A program made the translations under genes and the position numbers. Shown here piece after piece: positions 20,334 to 33,600 of a stretch of DNA of 64,000 nt. The stretch is from Persicaria tinctoria (lineage: Eukaryota; Streptophyta; Magnoliopsida; Caryophyllales; Polygonaceae): positions 17,987,967-18,051,966 of the forward strand of contig JBANSL010000004.1 in assembly GCA_037127255.1 (NCBI GenBank), written 5' to 3'. The notes below the pieces were generated by a model, which saw nothing but the letters and a program-made list of their open reading frames with translations, was not told where the DNA came from and did no database searches. Each line of letters begins with the position of its first letter. Position 1 is the stretch's first letter.

Positions 20334-23300
20334 ATTCGGATATTTTAAGGAAAACTCGTCTTTAAATTACTAAATTGAAATTGAAACTCTTAAAACGTTA
20401 TTTTGATCGAGTCAGAGTAAGATTGTGAGAGCGGGTTCCAGGTTTTATTATCGGGTATTTCAAATGTAGTTTTGGTATCATTTTGTGTGTCTCATTCCTC
20501 TCCCCTTTTCAATCAGCAGTAATAGACTAGTAGCCCTTCTTGTCTTCTTTGGTAGCAAATGACCTCCCTTTCTACTTGGTGTTTGACCAAGATATAACAA
20601 CTCATCCCTCTTCCTTTGGATAAAATTTTATCCTAACCTCTATCCCTTTTTTTTTAATTCCACTCATTTTGGCAAACAATACTCTTTCCTGAATTCTTTA
20701 GAAATGAGACAAAGACCACCTTACCTTCCCTAGGATAAAAGAATGCAGCTCCGGTACTTGTTTTATCTAATCCAAAGAAAACAACTTCCCCATTTCTTGA
20801 CCTCCCCATGGCTTCCAACAGCAGCTCTTCTACTTGTTCCCCTTTTAATTCCAAAGCTCAGCTCCGCTCCAAGCCACACTCCTCCCTCCTCCGAGCAGCA
20901 GTTACGTTTTCCGTCGGCCGCAGCCACTAGCCCAGAAGCCGCCATCGTCTCCCAGCGTCGCTTTCCTCCTCCTGTCTTCGCGTTAACGCATACGAGAATC
21001 GGTAAGGCTTCATTCTCCTCCTTTTGCTTCGAAATCATGTAAAGCCCTACCTTTACACCTCTTCTTTCCGTCCTAGCCCCAGAATCGTTGGTTTCTGACT
21101 CCGGCGAAGCCAGGTCGAGCCGAATAGGGCCCCAATTTTCCGGCGTGAGCGTCGATCTCGGTGAGTCATCCGCCTCTGCTTTCCGACGCAATAGCGGCGT
21201 AAAGAGCTTCTTTTAACCTCCCTTCATCCACCCCAGGTCCGTTGGAGTCCCTTCCACCATCTCCGACGCCAAATCGAACCCCGACGGCGTCTCCGACAAG
21301 TCGAACCTTCGGTGAGCGCTTCTCCCTCTCCACTTTGTTCAATTTTCGGGTCCATGGGTGTCGGGTGTTGGGACGTCAGTAAGGTGGTCGGAGCGATCCG
21401 GAGCCGCCGACGAGCCTCCTCCTTCTCTCTCCCTTCTTCCCCTTTCTCTCCCGTTCTTCCGGCGAGCTTTCAGAGAGCTCTGTTGAGCCTGAAGGAGACG
21501 ATCCTGTTTTCTTTCTTTCTTCAGTTGGGCTTTGGGCCTATCTTCTTTCTGGGTCGGGTTCAATATCCGGATCCCCTTTCTTTCGGTTCAGGGAAGGGTT
21601 TGGATCCGGTTTCTTCTTTCCAATTGGGGCGGGTTGGGTCCTCCTTTTCGGGTTGGGCCTTTTCATTTCGGGTTTAAGGTTGGGCTTGCTGGGTTGAGTC
21701 TTGTCATTATATCATTTTGTTAAATGTTTTAAGGATATTTGTATTATGCGTTATATTATATTATGTAGTTATATTGTGTTAATATATACTTATAAAATTT
21801 CCATCTATGAGATTAGTATTGTATTGCGTTTATGACGTTATGAAAATATTTCTGGAAGATTTTAGTTATTTTAAACTGTTTTAAAAAGTGATAGTATTTA
21901 GAATAAGTATTTTGCGATGGTTTAGTTATACGATTTTGGGATACTTGAATGATTTATTTATAAATATAGTTAGTGTTTATTTTAGTCACGTATTGTAATA
22001 AATTATTTAAGTGGGTTTCAAGTTTCCGGAATTATCTCCTAAATGATTTATTGTTTGAAAAATCAAATGCCGGAATTAATTATATAGTATGATTTTGGAG
22101 TACTGGTTTTATGGTTTAAATGATTAATGTCAGAATTTGACCAAGTATGATTTGAGAGATTGTTTTAAAAATGAGTTGACTTGACTTGAGACTTAAGAGT
22201 TTGAAAAGTTTTGAAATATTATTTTAATTTTCAATATTAAAGAAGGGATTTGACTGAACTTGAACTATTTGATCTTGAGCTTGAAGTTATGTTAAAAGTG
22301 TCATTTCAAATGTCGAGATTTTTGTCTTGGGTTGATGATGTTGGTTTTGAAAAGGAAATTGGGAAAATGATTTTGGTTGATGTTTATTGTATCGGAAAGG
22401 TTTTGGAAAAATGGTTTCAATATCGATTGGTTTTGAGGATATGGAGAACTTGGGTTCAGGTGTGTAAGAATGTTGGTTCGGTAGCTTACGGAAATGTCTT
22501 GATGATAGGTGTGTTTGCTTTTGGATTGCTTTGGACTTGCATTTGGGCCCTTGCTTATATTATTCTGATGTTCTGCATCTTCAGGTAAGTTCCCTAGGGG
22601 GCTTACTTAGGTTGGACATTCATGCATGTTGTTGCATTTTATGTTAGGTGTTGCATATGCATAAAAGCATGCCATGTAGTATCATGTTTAGGTTGCACTA
22701 ATTGATTGAGCATCTGTTTACTTTATGCGTTTGAAACAGAACGGCCGTTATATGTGATAGTCCTAGAGTCTTTGCTAGGGTCATAGGGTAGCCCAGCCTC
22801 ATCGGGTACCCTGAGTCAATCGAGTCATGAACTTCCTCATATTATGATATGCCCGCGGGCTTTATTGTGGAGCGGGTTAGGCATGCGTGCCCCCGATTAT
22901 GATGGAATGCATTCACGAGTTGGCCAGTCTCCACCTATCGGAAGGGGTGGAGGTAGGAGAGGGATATGCCACTTGGCATTGTCTTGGGCCCTTTACAGTA
23001 TTTCTGCACATTATATTACTTAGGGGCATGCTAGTGTGTTTGACTTTCGTACTGCATTAGAGCATCTTTATTAGGTATAGCACATACTATGTGGCCTCAT
23101 CGAGGACTGCCGGTCCCGCATGAGTGGCTCGATCTGACTCCTTTCTCCGTTCTTTTTTTTAAGGTATTTTCTGCAGATATTGTTTGCTCCTTGCTTCTGT
23201 GACAGGAAACCCTTTGGCGAATCGAAGAACCTAGCTAATATTCTAACTTGGTAAAATGGTAATCACTCGCTTATGATTTGGTTTTGACGCTTTGTCGTGA

Positions 23301-23537
23301 CATTTGTATCTTAACCTTGCTTCCGCTTTACTTTCATTTGAATTGGATTCCGCGACATAGTTGTAGGACAGGTTAAGGGTACCCAACGGCCCTTCGAGGT
23401 TTTTAGGGTTTGAAATCCCTCTTTATACTGATCTTAGAAGAGTTTGAAACCTCGACCCGTACCTGGATTGCAAGATCCGAACAAGGGTTTTCATCCCTTG
23501 AAACGTAACCCGGAAATTATAATTCTGGGCCGTTACA
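20236..23537 (+). repeat. Family V LTR, full length (3.3 kb)
   Basis: Begins TGTAAAGGCCCGGATTTT and ends ATTCTGGGCCGTTACA: TG...CA with inverted GGCCC termini. It follows a purine tract, so it is a 3' LTR on the plus strand. The flanking 5 bp differ (GATGA, ATAAT), so it is not a solo LTR. It holds a TA run (20301-20330), CT-rich exon-like segments (20820-21660) and the 112-codon frame at 22250-22588. No host gene is recognised. Confidence 0.85.
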
Positions 23538-24480
23538 ATAATCTTGTCCGTTAAATTTTTTGGAGGTTAGAGATTAATTTATTAGGTCTCCTAATATAAA
23601 GAGAGTATCCGGATCCCCTAAGAAACGACTTGCGAGTGGGGCTGTTGGAGTTTAAGGTTGATGAACAATTGGTGCGCTGAAGGTTGTGATTGAGCGAATG
23701 AAGTGGTGGATATGCCATTGCCAACGTAACCGGCGCGAGCATTGGCGACAAGGACAATGTGAATGGGAACGTGGACGAGCAAGATTTATTTTATGTTTTT
23801 CATTATTTTATTACAATAATATTAATTATTTTTACGTCAAGTGTCAATAAATTATAGCCGTCGCATCTCTCGGTGGTTTGTCATCAGAAAACCTTTAATA
23901 TTGTTATTGGTAAATAACTTGACATTCTAATCTGTCTACCAAAATGTCATTTTAGCTTTGTGTTCTTAAGGAAATTAACAAATATACTATTTTACCTTCA
24001 TTTATTACACTATATTTTTATTTTATCGAAAATTAAAACTAACAATCCGTTAATCATTACAAGAATATTTTTTTGTAGAGTACATGCTCTCGGGTTGGCT
24101 AACCACCTGCATAATTTTTATATTTTCAAAAAAATAAAAATAAAAATAACATGTTTTTCTAAGCAACATTAATACTTTAAAATAAAATGTTTTGCAGAAC
24201 GTAGAGAATAGTTAACATTATTGGTATTTGAATGAATAATAGCGAACAATCAAGATCATTTTAAGTTATTTTTTAAAATTATATTTCTTCAGTCTCAAAA
24301 TATAGATTATTTGGTTGTTTAAGGAGTTAAAAATTATATAAAATATTATCTATCTATCTATTTGTTTTTAAAATAATACTGTACTGTATTATATTTTCAT
24401 ATTTTAAGAGAGAGAAAGTATATACTTACGGTTACGATAGATTAATTGATAATGATAAATTGATAGGGGGAAAACGGGGG
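23538..24480. other. Intergenic, A/T-rich
   Basis: Between the V LTR and the ATAD5/ELG1 gene. I see no convincing gene; the open frames are short and A/T-driven. Confidence 0.5.
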
Positions 24481-24561
24481 GAAAAGGTCGGAAAAAAGCG
24501 GGTGCAGTAATTTAGAAAGACCCAAACTCCCAATCCGATCCCAATTGCTCCCTCCCTAGTT

Positions 24562-24570
24562 GCGCGGGAA
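24562..24570 (-). promoter_or_regulatory. Candidate E2F site upstream of the ATAD5/ELG1 homologue
   Basis: The minus strand reads TTCCCGCGC, an E2F/DP-like core, 92 bp before the start codon. E2F control of DNA-replication genes is established in plants, but here it is inferred from one motif. Confidence 0.4.
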
Positions 24571-24661
24571 GGAGTTGTTCTCCTCTGCGTTTCCCTCTCC
24601 CACTTTCCTATACTCTTTTTCCAAGATCTCACAATCCAGATCAAAACCCTAATTCGGCGCA

Positions 24662-27600
24662 ATGGAGAATCTAGCTGAGGAGATTGAAGCTACGGTTCAG
24701 GTCAGTGCTTGCGATTCTCCGTCGCCCGATAAGAAAGTTACCCGCCGGCGATTTGTGCAGTCGACGCTGTTCCCTCAGAAGTCTCCGGAGAAAAAGAATG
24801 TGAGGGATTGCGGAGGAGTTGAGGACGAGGAGGATGAGGAGTGTTGCGGCAGTCAAGGCAGGAAGAAGAGGAAGCACACGCCTGCCCGAAAGCAGCCACG
24901 AAGGGCTAAGAAGGTGAGTTTTTGTTTCGCTGAATTTTAGGCTTGTCGATGTCGATATGTAGTGCCGTTTGGATCAATGTGTCTTCCTATCTGTACTCGC
25001 GCTTGAAGATTTGATGTAATTGGAGTTTGTAGTTTGCAATTTGGGGTCTTACAATTGCATTCAATTTACACTTAGAACCATATGAAACAGTACAGGAGCA
25101 CGCTGAATTGAAGTTTGCAGTATTCTCTCAGAGCGAACTCATATTTGAGTTTGACCACACTTCAGGTTTTAGGGAAGCTACACGAATAGCTTAGCAAACT
25201 AGGTATCAATCCTACGGGAAAGTTAGAACCTTTGTTATGCAAGCATTTGCTTTCAGAAACCTTTCACGAACTACATAAGCAGAATCTTGCAACCATCAAC
25301 TTTTTGTACATTGGATACGTGTCTATGACATTTATTTGATGGTAAAAGTTATTCTAAGAGTTAATCCTTCTAGTGCTATGTTTAGGTTTTTTCTACCTTC
25401 TTTAATTATGCTTTTCAGACAAGCCTAAATTATATCTTCAAAAAACCAACATCAGCCTAGTGTGTCCGCCAAGGCAGTGTGTCTGGGTGGACCAGTGCCT
25501 TTAGAACCGTTGGTGAACAATACAAGCAAAATTGAACAGGGAGTGTTTTATTGCGTGATTGTTGTTCCGCCTGCCTTCTGGTAACTTGAGAGCAAACTCG
25601 ACATTATATCAACTTTTTATCATTATTTTGTAGGTAATTACCTTTCTTTCCATCTGTGTAGGTTGCTCAAAATGACATTGTGGCTTCCCAGGATGTATTG
25701 AATCAGAAAAACTCTCCAGGTAGACAACATCAAGAAATAACTCAGGGAGATATGCATAATTAATGACACATATCCTTTGTCCAATATTTAACTTTGATAT
25801 ACAGAAGTCTTTATTGGGTTTGAGTCAATGTAGATGATATCCACTCTTGAAATTGTTCACAAATTCCCACTTATTTCACCCATCTACTTTTAAAATATAA
25901 CTGCAGGGAAGGCAAGCCCACAAACACAGAAAGAGAACAGGCAAGCTTCCACTAAGAACAGAAGAACTAATGTAATACAGGACGCCTGCACAGGAAGGCT
26001 ACAAGATCACCCAACTCTGAGTGACCACGTTTCACAGCTTGTTCCTGACCTTCGGCTTGAGGCGAAAAAGACAGCTGAAGTAAGTTCATATTGATTCATG
26101 TTTTTGGCACTATAAATTTATCTGCCTTTTTTGCATTATTGTTACTGTAGTTGAGAAAGATAGTAATAAAGCATTTGCTTCCTGAAGTGTGATTGTGTAA
26201 AAATGGCCTATAGATTTTTACTAAAAGTTCTATGCTTGTGGTTTTGACTATCCACCTTTAAGTCTAATTAAAGCCTCTTAATCTTGTCCAGGAGGATTCA
26301 CGGAGGTTTGCAGGAAGGAAACTTCATCCATTTTTCTCATCTTGTAAATTGGGGAGGAAAAATCAGGAGACAGCAAATCGGGAGGTTCAGCAAAGTTTGA
26401 CTGAGAAGGAAGATAAATATGTTGAATGTGGACCTATTCATGTTTATGAAAAGTTGACGGTATTCACTTGATATGAACATATTCTGAGACACCTTTATGA
26501 TTAATTGCCGTGCACTTCATTTTTAGTATTACCTTGACCTGTTTGGATCTTATTTAGTTTCATGTATGCATGTATGTATTTTTCAGGATAATAATATTAC
26601 TTCCGTTGATTGGAGCAATTGGGCTTTCCATGATGCAGTCTACAATAATCCTAATTGTCATGAGCAAATCAAATCTTCATCTGATGGTTCTGTTGAAAGT
26701 TTGCGATTAGATAAGATTCTTCACATTTCAAATTCTCTCCAAGAGCCATTTTTGGGTCATGAATCATCATCACACGAAGAAGTTGCTAAGAAAGCAGCTC
26801 ATGATGAGGCTGAACCATGTCAGCTTTCGCAGGGCATATTTATGGTAACAAATTTAGATAACATTTTTCTTATCACTTTCTTTTAGGAAAGACTGTAGAA
26901 TGCAAGTTCCTTGCTGTCTGCAATTCCATATGCTTTGTAGTACTTACACCCTTTTTGACAGGAGTCAGAAGACAATCCAGTGGGTGAACTTATCTTCAGA
27001 TCGGAAAACAGCAGTTGCTTGGTATCAAATGTTGAGAAGGACAATTCCACCTCTCAAGAATGGTGAAATATCTTCGATCCATTAGTGTTTTTCTATTAAA
27101 GTAGGATTACATGGATTTTTTCCCCTAATTCACAGAAAGTGGGAAAAAGAAAAGAAGGGATCTTATGCTAATCATGTTTGCTCTTTCTTTCTTCACTTTA
27201 TGGTCATAATACTCACCATGCAGTATTGAAGTTACCCGTTTTCATTCATTCTCAATCGGTCACGTGTAGAATATATTGCATAATAAGGTCCACTCTTCTA
27301 GAAAGGAGCAGTATGTGTTGTTGAAGACTTCTTCATAATCTTTACCAAAATAAAATGTGTTTAAGAAAACGATTACCTAATACATAAGCGTATAAAATAA
27401 AGCACAAAGTTTCTGTTACTTGTCAAGTCAACAAAATGCTTTCATGCCTGGATAAGAAATTGGGTTCTATTTGAGAGAGTTCAGAATGTATAGAGCAGTG
27501 TGCAAAAAGGTGAGCGCCTGCACCTCGCCTGAGCATGGCGGCATGGCCTGCCTAGCCTTAGGCGAGGTCAGAGGGATAAGGCGAGGCAAGGGCCTGCCCA

Positions 27601-30600
27601 GGTGCTCAGATGCCCTAAGGTGCCAGGCGCCTCGTCTCTCACCTGTCACCAGACATCTTTTTCAAGATACTTCTAAAAGGGTTTTTGAAGATCTTCCAAA
27701 ATCCCTTATCTGAGATATTTTTTGGCAAGATCTTTGTTAAACGATTTATTTTGCAACTCTTTCTCTACCTAAAGATTTGAGGTGAATTAGATCCTTAGTT
27801 CTTAGTTGGATAATTTGTGCCATTATTCTAATGGAAATGGCTAGAATTTCTTACTTTTTCGTAATCGTTTTTGCCGTGAATATATATCTTTTGTTCCTCA
27901 GCTCATTAAAGGGCATCTTAGTGTTCTTGATTCCTCAGGGAAATCTTGGATACAATCTGGGTAGATATTTTGGGGATTTTAATATTCATTTGTTTTACAA
28001 TTTCTTGAATTTGGGGCTTAATATACTGTAGAGTGATCAAATAAGTGGTTTATATATCATCTTCACCCATGGAAAGTTTGAATGCCCTTGTGGCAATTAC
28101 TTGGCTGCAGGTTACCGTACAGTTTCCGTCGTACGAATCAACCTCAGAATTGCTTATGGACTTATAAGTATCAGCCAGAAAAAGCAGCTGAGGTAACCCT
28201 GTTTGTATTGGATTTGTCTGGTATAATACGTGCCTGCCTAAGATCTAATCTTAGACTAAAGTTCTTACTATAAAAGCCTTTGTTCTCTGCTTCAGTTTTC
28301 TTATTTTTTCTGATGACACATGCATGTAGGTATGTGGTAATGAAGAACATGTGAAGCTTATAAATGACTGGTTATGTCTTTGGCGTGAGAGAGACCTTCG
28401 GACCTGCAGTCAACGGTTTAAGACTGCGAAATGCTCTCTGGAAGAGGATTGCAATTCTTATGATATTGACTCTGATGTGGAAAGCATAGATGAGGAAACT
28501 GGTCTTAAAAATGTTCTGTTGGTCTCTGGACCAGTTGGGGTATATTCTTGTCCATTATTTTTCTCATCTTCTTCTTTTCTTTCTCCTTCTTTATTGTTAT
28601 CATTAATCGTGATTAGTCTTTTGTTCTTTAAAATTCATTCCTATGAAATAGTTCTAGACTTCTAGCATAAGTTTCCTTTTATTTTACTCTTCTTTCCATC
28701 ATTATTTTATTTTATTTTTGAAAAGGAAAGAGATCCAAAATACCAGAAATCACCTTGTCTAGTGCTTAGGAAATAGATGCTCTCTCCATCATTATAATAT
28801 TGCATACTTCCAAGATTTATTATCTTTTATGCTGCCCTTCACGAGTCGACTTAATCCCTTTATATTGCATTTCATATAAATAGCTTGATTTTTTAAAAGG
28901 ATTTTTATGTTTTTAGTTTATTTTGAATGTATAAAACTTGAAAGGGAAAATTGCAGGAAACATATCCTAATTTCAGAAAAACCTTACCTTTCCAAAAAAA
29001 AAAACATCCGTTATAATTGAAAAATGCAAACCCCACCCAAATCTTATATCTTATTTGCATTCAACCACCCATGTATATCTTGCTGCGAAGGCCTTCATAT
29101 TACGTCGATAAAATTCTCCAAGCTTTGGTGAATTTTGTTGCCAGCCATTGGAATTCGCAAGGGAGTTGATCTTTTTGCTGTGTCCATGATCTTCAGTGAA
29201 CTAAGATTTGCATTATCTCTTATGTTCAGGCCCATGCATATTCTTGTTCCTAAGGCCTTCATTTTACATTGGTGAAATTCTCTAAGCTTTGGTGAATTTT
29301 GTTGTGAGCCATAGGAATTCGCAAGGGGGTTCATCTTTTTGCTGCATCCATGAGCTTCGGTGAACTAGGATTTGCATTATATCTCTTAAGTTCATGCCAA
29401 TGGCTTCCTGTGTTTATTTGATTTGTAGAAGCGATTGATTGAGCTGAAACCCTAGCTCTGTTTCAAGATATGGGTAGTTAGTCAGCATTTGGTGGATTTG
29501 AACACCAATTTTTTTTTCCAAACTATTTAATGGGACTTTGTCAGAAGATGGGACCTTAATACATATTTCTGTTTCTTATTAATTATTTTTATAAATGTTT
29601 TGTGCTTACTTTTTTCCTTTTTTTTTTTTATGGATGGTCTTTTTCTCTATAATTATTGCAGAGTGGAAAATCAGCTACTATATATGCTTGTGCCAAAGAA
29701 CAAGGATTTGAGGTCATTGAGGTATCTTTATATGATTTTCTTTGCTCCTAACAGCTGTTTGAAATCACTTAAGAAGATTTTTTCCCCCAGCATCTGCGAC
29801 AATAGACTTGGACATTCTTAAATTATTCCCTTTTTAGGTCAATTCATCTGACTGGCGCAGTGGAGCTCTTATAAAGCAGAGATTTGGTGAGGCAGTTGGG
29901 CTGCATTGGCTTAAAGGGTTTGTGCGTTTCAATGATTTATGAATGAGATATCTGTTGTTAGCTTATCACTAGTAATCTGCTTTCATTGCATTGACTGTAT
30001 TACAATTCTGTTGAGACTCCCACCAAGCTCAATAAACCAACTTATTATAGTTAAAGATAGTTCACCAAAAAAAAAAAAATAGTTAAAGATAGAAATTTTG
30101 CATAAATTAAATTATGAACTATTATGTTTTGTATATAAAAAGTCAAACTAGAATCTACTTAGACATTGGCCTTCTCATTTTTACTCATTCATGTCTTTTA
30201 GGTCACTTGAAATTCCTACGGACATACAGAGCATGCTTGAAGGAAAATCTCTTTCAAGTAAACCTACAAGTGTATCTACAGCTGAGGTCTTCAATGAAGA
30301 TGCAATTAAACTGATAACCATACCAGATGATGAAACCACTAATGATGCTGTCATAATGTCCCAGAGATCTTTCTGCAGTGATACTAATATTAGGGACTCT
30401 GGTGAAGTGAAAACTTTAATACTCTTTGAGGAAGTGGATGCCACTCTGTTTGAAGACCGTGGCTTTATTGCTACCATACAACAACTTGCGCAGACAGCTA
30501 AAAGACCAATGATATTGACCAGCAATAGTAAGTACTTGCTTGCATTGCAGTTTCTCAAACCTAGTCTTGATAAGCTTGCAAGTGATTAATATTTTTTGTG

Positions 30601-33600
30601 TTATAATAGGTTGCTATCCCATCCTGCCCGAAAGCCTTGATAGGGAAGAGGTTCATTTCTCAGTACCATCACAAAAGGAGCTCCTTCACCATGCTTGCAC
30701 GGTACTTTTCCTGGATTTTCCTGCCTTCTGTTCCCTTTGATTCATTTCAAGGAAAAAAAGGATTTGATGAGTGTTTATTCTGTTTTTACCAAATTAATGT
30801 CCAAGCAGGTTTGTAATGCAGAAAAATCATACGCCGATCCTCACATGATTGAGAAGTACATTAAATATTGCCAGGGAGACATACGAAAAATCCTGATGCA
30901 TCTTCAGTTCTGGTGCCAGGGACAGAAGCCTAAGTCAGGTATATGCTAGAGATGCCTGTCTGATAGAATATGTTTGATTCCTAGGGTTTCTTGTGTCTTT
31001 TCCGCGAGCTGCTGTCATACTGCTCATCCAATGACAAACTCATCTCCAGTGAAAAGAAAAAGGAAAACGGGATATGATTTACAATAATTGCAAACGGCTG
31101 TTATGATTTATGGCTGAAAGATGTTAAATATTTGCTTTAAAGAGGGCGGAGAGGCGGTGCTTTGGAAATTGCTCTTGCTCAAAACATCAAATAACTTCAG
31201 TTATGATTATAGGGGTTGGGATGACTAGATAATTGGCATTCAGTAATTTTAATGTCATTCTCAGAAGAAAAGTTGAAGTACCCTGTTTCTTTAGTTATAT
31301 GTTCGGATCTAATTTGAATTTTGCATCACATTAATAAATCATTACCCTTGCCCTGCCTTGAAACACTTCAAGTTTGGTAACTTCATATATTATATTTTAT
31401 TCTTCTTGACTGCTTTATGGTTGATCAGGATATTTTTTGAATTTTTTAGATTGCCAATGATATGCTTGCACTAGATAATTCTTATTGAACAATCGACTCA
31501 CCTAGTAATGATTTTACACTTTCAGATCCAAATGGACGGAATATTTATAGCTCTCTGATGTTTGATCTTGATGCTGGGCATGAGATACTTTCCAAAATGA
31601 TCCCTTGGGGATTTCCATCTCAACTATCAGCACATATTGAGATGGAGATTGCAAAGGTGTCATGCGGAATGGAAGAACATCTGGCCTTGTTTGAGGCTAG
31701 TGAAGGGGTAGAGAATGCCTATAAGCTGAATAAACATGATGCTGATGAAGGATTAATGACAAGTATTGAGGCAAAAAAGCGAGCTATTTTGAGTGGCAAT
31801 TTTGATAGTTATCAGAATGTCCCGATGTCTCCAGTAGTTCACGCTAGTGAATTATCCCACTCTTCAGGATCACCAGTTGCATTTAGTCGGCGTAACAGTA
31901 GCAAAAAGCTGGCCTTTGTATTGTTTGATTCTGAAGATGAGATTTCTAATTATGAATCTCCTGGAAAGTCAGATCATTTATGCAGGGACAGTATTAATGA
32001 TTTAACAGCTTCTACAATTTATCCCGAGTCTCAAATCAAATGCCCAGCAGTGAAAGGGTTGTTGAACCCAGTAACTGGATTGTCAGTTTGCTCTGCTGGG
32101 AAAAAAATGGCTGAATCTTGGCAGCAATGTTCCTTAACACTCGATGAAAACAATGGACTGTGTCACTCAGGCAGTGTCTCATGTGTGCCAGAGTCAACAT
32201 TTGTACCAGAAACAGAAGTTGGTGATGAAAGAGATATTTCAGAAAGTGAAGACCAGAAAGAAGTCATCTCACGTACTATATTTGAAAATGAAGGTCAACC
32301 AATCTCGAAACTTGATGAGGTTTCTGAAACTACGGAATATCGATGCAATAGGGATGTTAATGTGGTGGATGCTGAAGTGGCTGACTCTCAAAAGGAATAC
32401 GAGGATGTTGCAAACTTCACAAGGGGTTACCAAGCGTTGGATGAGTGTAGCCGTATGGACTTTTGTAGAGGGTCCAAACGCCTAAAAAAATGCAATTCCA
32501 AGCTGAAACTAAACTTTGTCCAGGAAACATGGAAAGATCTTCAATGCACAGATTTTAGACCACATATCACCAAAGAGGATAAAGATGCTAGTGAAGCTAT
32601 GAGACTTGCATCTAAAATGTGCAATCTTATTGCAGAGGCTGACATGTTGCTCCACGATTGCAAAATTCTAACTAATGTAAGTATTCGATGGTATCTTATA
32701 ATCATGTTCTTTCCTTTTGTATATCATGGTCTTAATAATATGCCATTCATGATAAATGTTTTGCCCTGTTAGGAATCCTTTGAACCAGGTGTCGATGTAG
32801 TGGAGGATTTCTTTACTTTTGGGTGGCATGATCAGCAACTACGGATGGCATCTGCAATTGCAGAACATGGTTACTGTGTCTTTGCAAAGGATGTTGCTGT
32901 ATTGGGATCAAGGATAGGTTTAGACAGCAGGGTGGATGTAGCTTGGGAGATGCTGACCTCAACACAAAATTCAACGGCATTAGGAAAATTGTTGAGGCAT
33001 GGTAGAACAGACCAAACACTTTTTCCTTCCGGGCAGTCAATGTCGGGATTGGCCGTCACAAGGAATTCCATCACGAGGTTTGGACACATGATATTTAGCC
33101 TATTCTCTGTCAGTGATATTTTAATACTCCTCCAGGCGCTAAGCTTTTCCTTAATCTAACAGTTTCTGCATATAAATTTATTGCATGATTTTGCCTAGAA
33201 CAAGATAGAGACATTTTTCGGGAAGACTTGCATTTAGCAAATCTATGTTTGGCCATGCACATTTAGTTGAAGCCTAGTCAAATTTAACCTCGACAAACCG
33301 AGAACTTTATGATTCTGGTTTTCTTTTTTTTACCAATAACCCAGACATATCTGACCCTTAACCTTGATGAACTTAAAATTACCCGTTTTAGATTTCAAAA
33401 CCTGCCCAGTTGAAATACTAACAGAGAATTGTGGAGTTAGGGTTGGAAATCCTTATTATATGAAATTTACCTGATCCATAAATAACATTCTTTGAACCCT
33501 TTTTCTTGGGTAAGTATTAGTCCTTCCAGAACTGCAGTCAGCTCTGCCTGAACCAATGAGCATCTCCCTTGTGTGAACTACTCCCCTTCATGTCCACTGA

